A stretch of 64,000 bases of DNA from positions 1,054,001-1,118,000 of the forward strand of contig CAWGXG010000008.1 of the NCBI GenBank assembly GCA_963826505.1. The letters are read 5' to 3'. Shown piece by piece: positions 10,539-20,361 of this stretch. This DNA comes from CAWGXG01 sp963826505. GTDB lineage: Bacteria > Chloroflexota > Anaerolineae > Aggregatilineales > Aggregatilineaceae. The position numbers and the translations under genes are program-made. Every line of letters starts with the position of its first letter. Position 1 is the first letter of the stretch. Under the pieces are notes generated by a model that saw only the letters and a program-made list of their open reading frames with translations, made no database searches and had not been told where the DNA came from.

Positions 10539-13322
10539 CTATCCCACCTCATCTTGGTCGCTCAAAGTGGCTGGTGGAAGCGAAAACGCGAACAGACTGC
10601 CCGCTCCCGGTGAACTCCTGAACCACACCTGCCCGCCGTGACGATCTACCACCGTCTTGACGAGACTCAAGCCCAACCCAGTTCCTGCAATATGATCTGT
10701 ACCGGGCTCGCGCGCCCGGTAGAACCGCTCAAAGATGCGGGCCTGGCGATCTAGCGAAATGCCATAACCGTCGTCTTCAACTTCAACGACAGGTCGGCCG
10801 CTCTCAACCTTGAATCGTACGTGAATATGGCCATCCTCAGGCGTATATTTCACCGCATTTCCGACCAGATTGGCGATCGCCTGCCGTAGTTGTGTCACGC
10901 TCCCGTTGACATACGGTGCATTGTCGACGCGTTCCACCGTCAACGTTTGCCGTTTCAGGTGGGCACTGGTCTGTTGCGCTTCGATGACCTCTACCAGCAG
11001 ACCGCCAAGATCGAAATGCTCCCATTCCCCCTGACGTTCGCTCTCGATCCGCTCTAGCGTCAGCAAATCTTCCAGCAGGGCTTTCATAGTCTGTGTGCTG
11101 CGCCGTAGAGTGTCGAGATACATATCCTGATCCGGCGTCATCCCCTGCTGGTCCAGCGACATCGCCAACAGTTCGAGATACCCCATGATGTTATTCAAAG
11201 GATTGCGCAAGTCGTGCGAAGCCATGCGAATCATCTCGGACTTGAGCTTTTCCAGGTCCAGAACCTCGCTGTACAGTTGTGACTGCCGCAGCGCGACCGA
11301 AGCCTGGCTGGCCAGCGTTTCGGCTTTGAATACGTCATTCGCCGAGAATATCCGGTCGTGACGACCTTCCAGGACAGCCGCCAGCCCGATCAATTCATCT
11401 TGGGCCACCAACGGCACAATCAGCATGGCATGAATTCGATCTTCGACCAGATGCGCCCGATCCAGTTGTGCCACCGACGGGTCGTTGGCACGCAGCACGA
11501 GCGGATGCTGCTGTTCGACCGCAGTTTGAAACGCCGGATACGTCACAACCGGAACCACATAATTGACCGGGGGAAGAACCTCGTTGGCATCATGTGCAGT
11601 GCCCAATCGATAGGCCGCCAATGCCCTCACAGCCTGTTGATCGGAGACGTAATCGAAAATCACAGTACTTGAGGCTTCCAAAGTGATGGTCATCGCCTGC
11701 GCGATGCGCTGCAAAATGGCATCACGTTCCAATGTGGACGTAATGGTCCGGCTCGCGGTATACAGCACCGCCATGTCGTCGGCCATCTGCTCCGACTGTC
11801 TGAACAAACGGGCGTTATCGAGTGCTACGGCGGCTCGTCGCGCCAAGCGTTCCAGGAAGCTGACATCGCGCTCATTGAACGCATTCTTGCGTGTGGATGC
11901 CAGCGTAATAACACCCAATACTTCCCCGCGCATCAGCAACGGAACCGACAGGTGCGAGCGAGAGTTGGGGTTCACGGGGATGTAATCTCGATCGGCCATG
12001 ACGTCCCACACCGCCTGCGTTTTGCCTGTCCGTGCCGCCCTCCCCATAATGCCTGCCGTTAATGGCAAAGGGGTTTGGCTGTCGAATGAGAACAGATCGC
12101 GATCTATTTGCCCCATCATAATCGTGGGGATCAGTCCACGCCGATCGTCAGTCATCAGAACCAACACGCCGGTTTCAGCGCCTGTACGCCGCAGCGCCCA
12201 ATCCATCGTCAGCCGCATGATGCGATCGACATTGAGATGGGAGCTTAGCTCTCGATCGGCTCGATGCATCATCGACAATTCATCGACTTGTTCGGCCAAA
12301 ACCTCAGCGGTTTGGGCAGCAGCAGCCAACAGCCGCGCATTCTCGACAATGTAAGCCGTTTGCCCCGCCAAAATATCGAGCGGCCGTAGCGCTTCCCAGG
12401 ACGGGCGCAGCCCGTCTACGGGATCGCCCAGCCGGATCATTCCGGCGATCCGTCCCTGCGCAATATGCAGCGGCGCAAACACGAGATCACGTGCATCCCA
12501 TTTAGCCGCTTGCTTGTCTCCATACGGTACGTAATAAACGCCGCCCAAACGAACGTTCTCTAGTTTACCCGCTTCAAAACTCTGCCAAATCTCGTCGGGG
12601 AGAAGCCCTTCGCTCAGCTTGGCTTCTTCATCCGCCGAATAGCCCAGTGTCACGAGTGTTTCGGCTTTCTGAGCACCGTTATCATACAGAGCCAGCACGA
12701 CCTGCCGCCATCCAAGCGCTTGGAGCGCTTGTGCCACCTCAACCAGATTGGCTGTCACGTCAGGTTCTTCCAACATTTGCCGGATCGCAACTTGGATATG
12801 CAGCAGACGTTCCTGTTCCGCTTCTAGAGATTGGGCAAACTCCTGACGATCTCCATGCGCGCGTTCAAATCCAGTCGCCGCCCCAATTTCCCGTGCGAAC
12901 AACTCGACCGCCCACACCTCCGCGTCTGAAAATATCCGGTCGGGTACTTGATCCAAGGCGCACAACACACCCCAGGATTTACCCCGCCACAATAGCGGCG
13001 CACACACAGCGGCCTGAAATCCCGCATCCCCCAGCACGTCGTCAGATGTCGGCCAATGTCCGCGTGATACGATTATCGTCTTTGACATCGCGCGATCCGC
13101 CGGCAAAGTCGAAGGCAGCGTTACATCGGGTTCTGGCGCACCAGAAGCAAGTTCGAGGGCCATCTTCTCGTGGTCAACTATCCAGATCCCCACCTGTGAA
13201 CATCGCAACAAGTCATATACACTGTTTGATACCAGTTGCAGAACACGTCCGACAGGCTCGCCTTCAGCTAATGCGGCAGACACATCAGACAGCTGTATCA
13301 ACACATCTTGTCGTTCAGACAT
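10539..13322 (-). CDS. Four-GAF sensor histidine kinase
   Basis: 927 residues from ATG 13322 (GAGG upstream; an in-frame TTG lies five codons further). No TM segment is seen, so it is probably cytoplasmic. Four GAF-type regions are recognisable (about 10-160, 180-335, 360-505 and 515-675). Several end in the usual ALDNARLF-like helix. They are followed by a HisKA dimerisation domain with H-box MASHDLRNPLN and a HATPase_c domain (NAVKYT, DDGYGI, GTGLGLSLVK). GAF domains sense small ligands, redox or light. I cannot identify a bilin-binding Cys motif with confidence. No response-regulator gene is adjacent; the downstream FHA and kinase-like genes are the nearest partners. Confidence 0.92.
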   Translation of the reverse strand: MSERQDVLIQLSDVSAALAEGEPVGRVLQLVSNSVYDLLRCSQVGIWIVDHEKMALELASGAPEPDVTLPSTLPADRAMSKTIIVSRGHWPTSDDVLGDAGFQAAVCAPLLWRGKSWGVLCALDQVPDRIFSDAEVWAVELFAREIGAATGFERAHGDRQEFAQSLEAEQERLLHIQVAIRQMLEEPDVTANLVEVAQALQALGWRQVVLALYDNGAQKAETLVTLGYSADEEAKLSEGLLPDEIWQSFEAGKLENVRLGGVYYVPYGDKQAAKWDARDLVFAPLHIAQGRIAGMIRLGDPVDGLRPSWEALRPLDILAGQTAYIVENARLLAAAAQTAEVLAEQVDELSMMHRADRELSSHLNVDRIMRLTMDWALRRTGAETGVLVLMTDDRRGLIPTIMMGQIDRDLFSFDSQTPLPLTAGIMGRAARTGKTQAVWDVMADRDYIPVNPNSRSHLSVPLLMRGEVLGVITLASTRKNAFNERDVSFLERLARRAAVALDNARLFRQSEQMADDMAVLYTASRTITSTLERDAILQRIAQAMTITLEASSTVIFDYVSDQQAVRALAAYRLGTAHDANEVLPPVNYVVPVVTYPAFQTAVEQQHPLVLRANDPSVAQLDRAHLVEDRIHAMLIVPLVAQDELIGLAAVLEGRHDRIFSANDVFKAETLASQASVALRQSQLYSEVLDLEKLKSEMIRMASHDLRNPLNNIMGYLELLAMSLDQQGMTPDQDMYLDTLRRSTQTMKALLEDLLTLERIESERQGEWEHFDLGGLLVEVIEAQQTSAHLKRQTLTVERVDNAPYVNGSVTQLRQAIANLVGNAVKYTPEDGHIHVRFKVESGRPVVEVEDDGYGISLDRQARIFERFYRAREPGTDHIAGTGLGLSLVKTVVDRHGGQVWFRSSPGAGSLFAFSLPPATLSDQDEVG

Positions 13323-13370
13323 CGCTCCGCCTCGCAAAGCAGTCCTTACCGCAAACTGGCCGTGCCGTTT

Positions 13371-13790
13371 TTATGACGCTTCCCCCATTACCTGGGCCAC
13401 CAATTGTCGATGCCGAGGACGCTTATCACAATCCACATACACAATCTGCTGCCACAGCCCCAACAGACGCTGCCCATCCACAACCGGTATCGTCAACGAG
13501 AGTCCCAACAACGCACGCGTACATGGCTGTGCCCGTTACCATCCCCATAGCACATTATGCAGGTATTCGCGGTTTGGCGCGACCATCTCGTCAAACAACC
13601 GTTTGAAGTCTTGCACCACGCCGTCCTCATGCTCAATCGTCGTTACGCCGCTGGTCGCGCTGGGGCAAAACACAGTAACGATGCCGCTCAGTACACCACT
13701 CTTGCGTACGGCTTCCGCTACCGACTCTGTGATATTAACGACCTGTGCGTGGCCTTCGGTTTCCAACGCAATCCCCATCGTTCGTATCAC
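13371..13790 (-). pseudogene. YjbQ/UPF0047 family protein, interrupted by two indels
   Basis: Start GTG 13790 follows a strong GAGGAGGA at 9-nt spacing. The first part reads IRTMGIALETEGHAQVVNIT, then SGIVTVFCPSATSGVTTIEHE, which is the YjbQ/UPF0047 fold. It then hits an in-frame TAA after HNVLWGW. One extra G in the run at 13543-13546 (CCCC on the plus strand) and one missing base near 13512-13520 would restore LWDGNGHSHV, then LLGLSLTIPVVDG and LLGLWQQIVYVD. The last part is back in the original frame and ends at 13371. The corrected product of about 139 residues is the normal family length. Family members have been linked to secondary thiamine-phosphate synthase activity. Sequencing error or true decay cannot be separated here. 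Confidence 0.75.
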
Positions 13791-13905
13791 CAGATCTTGC
13801 TCCTCCTCGATCACCAACACAAGCACCATAGCTAAAGCTGGCCGTGCCTCCTCCCCCGGTCGCAGCCGCACATCGCGGGCAATGGAAGCTTGACGGGGCA
13901 CTGTG

Positions 13906-15978
13906 CTACTCCGAAGGCACAATGACCTGGTAAACGTATATCAGCGCATCCTCAGAATGAGGATCGGTATATTTCATGGAAGTTCCATATGGAAACAATT
14001 CCTCGAGCGTTTCCCATACCTCCGCTACACGATCCGGAGCGACAACAAACGCCGTAGGGCCAGGTTCCAGGTGATCTCGCCACATCGCTAAATCATAATC
14101 GTATTCTTGTCCGGCGTTTTCGGGCGTCATGTACCTCAGCAAATCTGTCCCATTGAGAGGCATTCCACCGGAGGAAAACAGCCAAACCTGATAGCGCCCA
14201 TGAAAGGATTCGAGTATACCAGCAACCTCATTAAGCTCCCATGTCGTGTTTCCATACAGCAGATAATCTGTCTTTGGCAGATATCCGAAAACATACGACC
14301 ACAGATGCATAGCGGCAAGCACTATGGCCACTCCCACGGCCATTCCACGCGCCCGCCGATCACTCATTTTCTGCGGTGATGACGTATTCCGTTTTAAACT
14401 CGTCCAAAAACCAGCCCCCGCATGAGCTGCCGCGTCAATCCCCAGAGAGGCCAAAATGGCTGCGCCAGGCAGCGCGATGATATACCGGGGATAATGAGGC
14501 GGATCGACTAACAAAGCTCCGCCCGCCAAGGCCGTCCCTGTTACCCATGCCCCCAGGAACAAACCTCGCACATTTCGCCAGCGTCGCACAACAACGGCCA
14601 GCCCGATCATGAACGGCACGCCCGCAAATAACCCCATCAGCGGATAGTACCGTCCGTAGACATCGCTTTCGTCCTCATAGTGAACGAAAGCCAACAGCGC
14701 ATGCTGAATTTGGTGCGCAGCATATGACGCCAGTTTCCCGTCATGCCGCGCGGCGTCAAGTTCGCCAGTCGCCCAGATGCTCACCTCTGCCAACCGGGGA
14801 TTTAACGGTCTCTCCACGTCGCGATAAGTCGCGTAAAGGTAAGGAAACACCGTCACGGCCAGCATTAGGGCCGCAATGATGAGCGTATTCCGCCGTGCCC
14901 ACAACCTGCGCGGTGCGGCAAATCCATACAGCACCAGGAGCCCAGCCGTAAGGGGGATCGCCAGGCGCCCTGCAAAATAGAAATACTGTGTCGCTCCTAG
15001 GAATGTCCCGGCCAACACAGCCTCGACGGGGTTTCCGTCCCGCAGCGCCCCCACGAGGCACGCGATTGCAAGGGTGAAGAACATGGCATCGCCTGTCATG
15101 TCCATCGCTGTCCGGCTAAATTGCAGATGAACCGGCAATGTCAACAGCACCAACGCAGCGATCACGCCAATCCGAGGGGTAAATAAACGCCTCGCCAGCA
15201 GATACACGGCAGGGACGTTGAGCGCTCCGAGGATTCCCCAGGGCAGCCGTGCCGCCCCGACCTTCTGACCGAATATCTCAACGCTGACTGCCATCAACGT
15301 ATGCACAATATGGGGGTGATGCCATAACCCCATAGAGAACGGGTTATAGTGCCAACCCAGCGTATCTTTGAGCCAAACCGCTTCATAAGCGAACTGCGCC
15401 TCGTCGCCGGCCATGATCGACGGCACGCCACCGAGCCACGTCACCCGCACGATCAGCGCGAGCAACAGCATTACTCCTGCGAAAACCCAGGCGGAGCGCT
15501 GCGTCCTCAAGCTGTGCCGAACAGCAGTTAGCCATTCTAGACCATCCCGGAAACCGATCAGCCCAGCCCCTGTCAGCGCGATTCCCGCCACCCACAGCGC
15601 CAGCGCGTTCCACGCATAACGGTCGCCAGGAATGGCTTCCCATCCAGCGTACACACATAATGCGGCGCCAACCCCAACCAGCAGCAACGAGAAACGCAGC
15701 CCCAGCCGCGCCTCCGCTTTTTCGCTTATCAGAGCCTCGGCCGACTGGGCTATCACGCGACCCGGCATCGCCAATACCAACAGCGCCAGCCCAGCGACAA
15801 TATACGGTGCGCCAGGTCGAATCAATTCCAGGTTTTCGAACCACAGACGCTGGCCCCATATCAGACACGCTATCCCCACCAGTGCAGTACACGATTGAAC
15901 GAAAAGCAACCCCCGGGCGCGCAATTCAGTCGTGCTCAAATTTAGGCCCCCCACGTATCTAAACTCGTCTGTTTGCAT
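13906..15978 (-). CDS. GT39-type integral membrane glycosyltransferase
   Basis: 690 residues from ATG 15978, four bases after the stop of the upstream FAD/Fe-S gene. A longer reading upstream would lie inside that gene. The protein has about a dozen hydrophobic helices and a GT-C fold acidic motif in the first extracytoplasmic loop (AGDEAQFAYEA). A histidine-rich region follows (LWHHPHIVH). These are features of the PMT/ArnT-like GT39 and related families, which transfer a sugar from a polyprenyl-phosphate donor on the outer face of the membrane. Acceptor and donor are unknown. The C-terminal part is soluble and probably extracytoplasmic. Confidence 0.85.
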   Translation of the reverse strand: MQTDEFRYVGGLNLSTTELRARGLLFVQSCTALVGIACLIWGQRLWFENLELIRPGAPYIVAGLALLVLAMPGRVIAQSAEALISEKAEARLGLRFSLLLVGVGAALCVYAGWEAIPGDRYAWNALALWVAGIALTGAGLIGFRDGLEWLTAVRHSLRTQRSAWVFAGVMLLLALIVRVTWLGGVPSIMAGDEAQFAYEAVWLKDTLGWHYNPFSMGLWHHPHIVHTLMAVSVEIFGQKVGAARLPWGILGALNVPAVYLLARRLFTPRIGVIAALVLLTLPVHLQFSRTAMDMTGDAMFFTLAIACLVGALRDGNPVEAVLAGTFLGATQYFYFAGRLAIPLTAGLLVLYGFAAPRRLWARRNTLIIAALMLAVTVFPYLYATYRDVERPLNPRLAEVSIWATGELDAARHDGKLASYAAHQIQHALLAFVHYEDESDVYGRYYPLMGLFAGVPFMIGLAVVVRRWRNVRGLFLGAWVTGTALAGGALLVDPPHYPRYIIALPGAAILASLGIDAAAHAGAGFWTSLKRNTSSPQKMSDRRARGMAVGVAIVLAAMHLWSYVFGYLPKTDYLLYGNTTWELNEVAGILESFHGRYQVWLFSSGGMPLNGTDLLRYMTPENAGQEYDYDLAMWRDHLEPGPTAFVVAPDRVAEVWETLEELFPYGTSMKYTDPHSEDALIYVYQVIVPSE

Positions 15979-15982
15979 GGCG

Positions 15983-18904
15983 TTATTTGCGTTGTTGTCG
16001 CAGGTGGGCGGCCAGTACTTCCACTGGATGTAACGCTTGCCGCCCAGTTCCGTGCGCGATCTGTTCGCGGCACGACACCCCGCTCGCCACGATGATGGCA
16101 TCCGCCGCCCCACGAACCGCCGGAAGCAACCGCTGCTCACCGATCTTGACTGAAATATCATAGTGTTCGGCTTCAAACCCGAAACTTCCTGCAACACCAC
16201 AACACCCGTCATCCAATTCCGTGATGTCGCAGTTCGAAAGCAAGTTCAGTGCTGTGTGTGTCGCCCCAGTACCCCATAACGCCCGTTGATAGCAATGGCC
16301 GTGGAGCACAACCGAGCACGGCGAGTCCTCAAACATGGCCTCATCAAGCTGACCCTGTTCAGCCGCTTCTGCCAGCCATTCCTCCACTGTGATCACGGCC
16401 CCAGCCACACGCCTGGCATCCTCGCGCATTTCGTCTGGCACCAGATCAGGGTATTCATCGCGAAACGCCGCCGCACAGCTTGGTTCGATCAGCATGAACC
16501 GCTCGCCGCGGGCCACAGCCGGTGCCATCCGCTTGACATTACGGACAGCCAACCACCGCGCGTCGTCCAACAATCCTTTCGAGATCAACGGGCGTCCGCA
16601 ACAGTCGATCTCCCGCGGTCCCCACACCTCCACGACACAGCCTGCGGCCTCGGCCACGCGCAGCGCGGCCTGACCCAGGTAGGGATAATTATATTCGGTG
16701 TAGGTATCTGAAATCAGGATGGGCGCCTTGCGCGGGGATTCTCCGGGATCCCCAACGTGCTGATGTTTGCGTGCCCACACGCTAAACCGTTGCCGCGCGA
16801 AAAGCGGAAACTGCCGCCGTGTGGTCACGCCGATCCTTCCGAAAGCCCACCGCGCTACGACCGAACGCAGCACCGCATTGGCGATCCCAGGCACCAGACT
16901 GCCCAGTTGGTTCAAGCGATGAATGTGCCCGAAAATCCACGATCGCAGTGGAATACCGTGTTTATCATAATACGCAGCGGTAAACTCAGTCTTCAAACGC
17001 GCCATATCGACCAGCGATGGGCATTCCGCTTTGCACGCCTTGCATGACAAACATAGATCGAGCACGTCGTGCACACGCTCATCCGCCAACCCTTCGGTGC
17101 CCAGTACGCCACTCATCGCCAAACGCAGAATGTTTGCTCGCCCCCGTGTCGAATGCGTCTCATCCCGCGTTGCCATGAAGCTCGGACACATCACGCCGGA
17201 ATCCTCTTTCCGGCATACCCCCGCCCCATTACACATTTCGACTGCTGCTGCGTAACTCCCATCTTCGTCCCAATGCAGTCGGGTTTCGCTCAATGCGTAG
17301 GGTGTTGCATAATCTGGGCCGTAGCGCAACACGCGCGCATCATCCATCCGCCCCACGTCGACGACTTTTCCGGGATTCATCAGGCCCTGCGGATCAAACG
17401 CCGCCTTGACCTCTCGGAACGCTTCGGTGAGTTGAGGTCCGAACAATTTCGTGCTGAATTCCCCGCGTGATAGCCCTTCCCCGTGCTCTCCGCTGGTCGT
17501 GCCGCCGAACGAGATCGCCAGGCTCAGAGCAGACTCGGCAATCGCGCGATACTGCGTCAGGCCGCGCGCCGTCTTCAAGTTAAGCAGCGGCCGAATATGC
17601 AGACATCCGGCGCTGGCGTGGGCGTAAACCGCCATCTGTGCGCCATTCTCGTGCACCATTTGCTGCACGTGGGCGACATAGTCTGCCAGATGCTCTACGG
17701 GTACTGCCGCATCTTCGATGAAAGGCACCGGCTTGAATTCCCCACGCATACTCATTAACAGCCCCAACCCGGCCTTACGCACTTTGAGTACATTCCCCAT
17801 CTCATGCGCCAACTCAGCAATGACCGTCGCTCCGTGATACCCATGTTGAGCGACGTGCGCTTCCAGCCGCCCAACTTTGGCGGTCAGGTCATCCTCGTCC
17901 TCGCCGTAAAACTCAACGACTAGCACGATCGCAGGATCCCCTTCGACAAATGTCAGATAGCGCGAATATTCCGGATGCGCTCGCGTCATGTCGAGCATCA
18001 TCTTATCCAGCAGTTCGACCGCTGATGGGTCCACCTCCAAAATCATCGGCACCGATTCCAGAGCTTCGCGGACGTCATCATAATGCAGAAGCACAATCCT
18101 CGTGTGTTTTGGACGCTCCACCAGCGCAATTTCGGCCTCGATCACCGTACCCAGCGTACCCTCGGAACCCACAAACAGCCGCGCCAGGTTCAGATCATTC
18201 GGATCCAGCCGGTTCAGCGCATAGCCCGCCACTGTGCGCCAGGTCTTGGGGTAACGTTCGCGAATCTCGTGCCCGTTGGCCAACAAAATACCCCGCACCC
18301 GTTCTTCAAGCTGACTCCGTCGCGCCGTCATCGGAGCATCGCTCCCAAACCGGATCCGTTCGCCGTCGGCCAGCACGACGTCTACACCCGGCACATGATC
18401 CCCGAACATCCCATAGAGGATGCTGTGCATGCCGGTCGCATTGTTGCCTAAGCATCCGCCCACCGTAGCACGATCGCCGCTGGCGGGATCCGGCCCTACC
18501 ATTAACCCGAGTGGCGCAAGCTGCGCATTGAGATGTCCCAATACCATGCCTGGCTGGACGCGTACCGTCCTGGCATCTCCGTTGATGCCCAACACGCGTG
18601 TCATATGACGCGATAGGTCCATCACCAGCGCGTGGCCCACCGTTTGGCCCGCCAGGCTACTCCCCGCCCCGCGCGGCAAAAGCGGAATCCCATACTGTGT
18701 CGCCAGTGTGTGGATCGCTGCGACATCATCGGCGTGTTTAGGAAATACAACTCCAACGGGCTCGATCTGGTAGTTGCTTGCGTCGGTACTGTAAAGCAAA
18801 CGTGTCGTCTGGTCGAACCGCACCTCACCGTGGATTTCCTTGTTCAACGCATTGGCAAATTCATCATACATCGACTGCGCAGATTTCAGTGCGGCCTCTG
18901 ACAT
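15983..18904 (-). CDS. FAD-linked oxidase/Fe-S fusion (glycolate or D-lactate dehydrogenase-like)
   Basis: 973 residues with three parts. The FAD-binding PCMH domain (about 40-270) has PRGAGSSLAGQT and GCLGNNATGMHS. The FAD oxidase C-terminal domain runs to about 535. An iron-sulphur part follows with CNGAGVCRK, CLSCKACKAECP and two CCG-type domains (EIDCCGRPL and DGCCGVAGSFGFE). This is the layout of GlcD/GlcF-type or DLD-like enzymes that oxidise a 2-hydroxy acid and pass electrons through 4Fe-4S and CCG domains to quinone or another carrier. The exact substrate cannot be told from sequence. GAGAGGCG precedes the ATG at 18904. Confidence 0.9.
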   Translation of the reverse strand: MSEAALKSAQSMYDEFANALNKEIHGEVRFDQTTRLLYSTDASNYQIEPVGVVFPKHADDVAAIHTLATQYGIPLLPRGAGSSLAGQTVGHALVMDLSRHMTRVLGINGDARTVRVQPGMVLGHLNAQLAPLGLMVGPDPASGDRATVGGCLGNNATGMHSILYGMFGDHVPGVDVVLADGERIRFGSDAPMTARRSQLEERVRGILLANGHEIRERYPKTWRTVAGYALNRLDPNDLNLARLFVGSEGTLGTVIEAEIALVERPKHTRIVLLHYDDVREALESVPMILEVDPSAVELLDKMMLDMTRAHPEYSRYLTFVEGDPAIVLVVEFYGEDEDDLTAKVGRLEAHVAQHGYHGATVIAELAHEMGNVLKVRKAGLGLLMSMRGEFKPVPFIEDAAVPVEHLADYVAHVQQMVHENGAQMAVYAHASAGCLHIRPLLNLKTARGLTQYRAIAESALSLAISFGGTTSGEHGEGLSRGEFSTKLFGPQLTEAFREVKAAFDPQGLMNPGKVVDVGRMDDARVLRYGPDYATPYALSETRLHWDEDGSYAAAVEMCNGAGVCRKEDSGVMCPSFMATRDETHSTRGRANILRLAMSGVLGTEGLADERVHDVLDLCLSCKACKAECPSLVDMARLKTEFTAAYYDKHGIPLRSWIFGHIHRLNQLGSLVPGIANAVLRSVVARWAFGRIGVTTRRQFPLFARQRFSVWARKHQHVGDPGESPRKAPILISDTYTEYNYPYLGQAALRVAEAAGCVVEVWGPREIDCCGRPLISKGLLDDARWLAVRNVKRMAPAVARGERFMLIEPSCAAAFRDEYPDLVPDEMREDARRVAGAVITVEEWLAEAAEQGQLDEAMFEDSPCSVVLHGHCYQRALWGTGATHTALNLLSNCDITELDDGCCGVAGSFGFEAEHYDISVKIGEQRLLPAVRGAADAIIVASGVSCREQIAHGTGRQALHPVEVLAAHLRQQRK

Positions 18905-18933
18905 GTTTGCGCCTCTCTCATATGCCCATCACA

Positions 18934-18968
18934 TAAAAAATGAACCGCCTGTGATCTGGCACAGACGG
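18934..18968 (-). terminator. Terminator after the UgpC-type ATPase gene
   Basis: On the minus strand a 9-bp stem (CCGTCTGTG / CACAGGCGG, one G-U pair) with a 6-nt loop is followed by TTCATTTTTTATG. It lies about 30 nt after the ATPase stop and ends transcription before the FAD/Fe-S gene. Confidence 0.75.
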
Positions 18969-18998
18969 TCCCGAAGAATCAATCATTCACGCAGAACC

Positions 18999-20102
18999 CT
19001 ACTGAAGAGCCTGCTCCGTCTCGGCGTCAAACAGATGCATGACCGCCATATTGAACACGACATTCACGCGCTGCCCAACTGTAACCGTCGCGCGCGGGTC
19101 GATACGAGCGAGGAAGTTCTTGCCGCCCTCTTCCAGGTACAAAATCTTCTCGTGGCCCATCTCTTCAACCACATCCACGTTGGCATCCACATTGGCGGGA
19201 ATGATGCCGGGCGGCATAAAATCGGCATGCCCAATATTCTCGGGGCGAATACCGAAGATGACGCGTTTGCCCACGTGCTTGCGGTAGAGATCGTAACGTT
19301 CCTTCGGGATTTCAACCTGGAACGATCCGGTATCGACCACCATCCTGCCGTCTTTTTCGACTAACGTGGAGTTGTCGAAGAAATTCATCGATGGGCTGCC
19401 TATGAAGCCAGCCACAAAGACGTTGGTGGGATGATCGTACAAGTGGGTCGGGGTATCAATCTGCATCAAACGTCCCGCGTTTAACACCGCGATGCGCTCG
19501 CCCATGGTCATGGCTTCCACCTGATCGTGAGTCACGTAGATGAAGGTCGTTCCCAGGCGCTGGTGCAGCTTGCTGATGAAGGTACGCGCTTCCACGCGCA
19601 GCTTGGCATCGAGGTTGGACAGCGGCTCGTCCAGCAAGAACACGGCGGGTTCACGCACAATCGCGCGGCCTACAGCGACACGCTGGCGCTGACCACCCGA
19701 AAGTTGGCGAGGACGGCGATCAAGCAGTTGCTCGATGCCCAGGCTTGCCGCTACTTCACGCACACGCTCGTCAATCACCTGCTTGGGAGTCCGGCGCAGA
19801 CGCAGACCAAAGGCCATATTGTCGTACACCGTCATGTGCGGATACAGCGCGTAGCTCTGGAACACCATCGCAATATCGCGATCTTTCGGCGCCACGTTGT
19901 TGACAACGCGATCGCCAATCAAGATTTCTCCCTCGCTGATCTCTTCCAGACCGGCGAGCATCCGCAAGCTCGTCGACTTACCGCAGCCCGACGGGCCCAC
20001 AAAGACGAGAAACTCGCCGTCAGGAATATCGATGTTAAGGTCCTTAACGGCCTCGACATCCCCCCAACGCTTCGTAACATGTCGATAGGATACACTTGCC
20101 AC
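18999..20102 (-). CDS. ugpC: UgpC/MsmK-type sugar ABC transporter ATPase
   Basis: 367 residues with GTG start at 20102 after GGGAGGAAACCC. The N-terminal ATPase domain has GPSGCGKST, LSGGQRQRVAVGRAI, FLLDEPLSNLDAKLR and VTHDQVEAMTMG. The C-terminal TOBE/OB region (about 240-367) has GIRPENI and the FNMAVMHLFD tail seen in MalK/UgpC/MsmK. These ATPases power importers of sugars or glycerol 3-phosphate, and one ATPase often serves several importers. No permease or binding-protein gene is adjacent, which fits a shared ATPase. The solute-binding lipoprotein at 27.1 kb is a possible but unproven client. Confidence 0.9.
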   Translation of the reverse strand: MASVSYRHVTKRWGDVEAVKDLNIDIPDGEFLVFVGPSGCGKSTSLRMLAGLEEISEGEILIGDRVVNNVAPKDRDIAMVFQSYALYPHMTVYDNMAFGLRLRRTPKQVIDERVREVAASLGIEQLLDRRPRQLSGGQRQRVAVGRAIVREPAVFLLDEPLSNLDAKLRVEARTFISKLHQRLGTTFIYVTHDQVEAMTMGERIAVLNAGRLMQIDTPTHLYDHPTNVFVAGFIGSPSMNFFDNSTLVEKDGRMVVDTGSFQVEIPKERYDLYRKHVGKRVIFGIRPENIGHADFMPPGIIPANVDANVDVVEEMGHEKILYLEEGGKNFLARIDPRATVTVGQRVNVVFNMAVMHLFDAETEQALQ

Positions 20103-20361
20103 GGGTTTCCTCCCAATTTATGATGATTATTGGCGAAGCGAAAAAATGCCTGGACCAATGCTAACGCTTTTTAATATGTCTTATTATTGCATCGACAAGC
20201 TATTAAGACAAGTTGTTCTATCGCTCTCTTCCATGCCATAACTCATATTATCACGCCTCTGCGCGATTTTGTAGCCTGTGCCCCCGCTGAAAACTCAGTT
20301 GGTGATGTTTGACTGTGAACATACAATAGTAGAATCAGATGCAGTCAGGAGACAAATCATC

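Noticed and set aside
12647..13606. 319-residue plus-strand frame opposite the four-GAF kinase
   Set aside because: Shadow frame with no domain and atypical composition.
20103..20361. Possible promoter pair in the gap between ugpC and the HEAT-TIR gene
   Set aside because: Candidate boxes (e.g. TTGTCG / TATTAA on the minus strand) are present but the matches are too weak to list as features.
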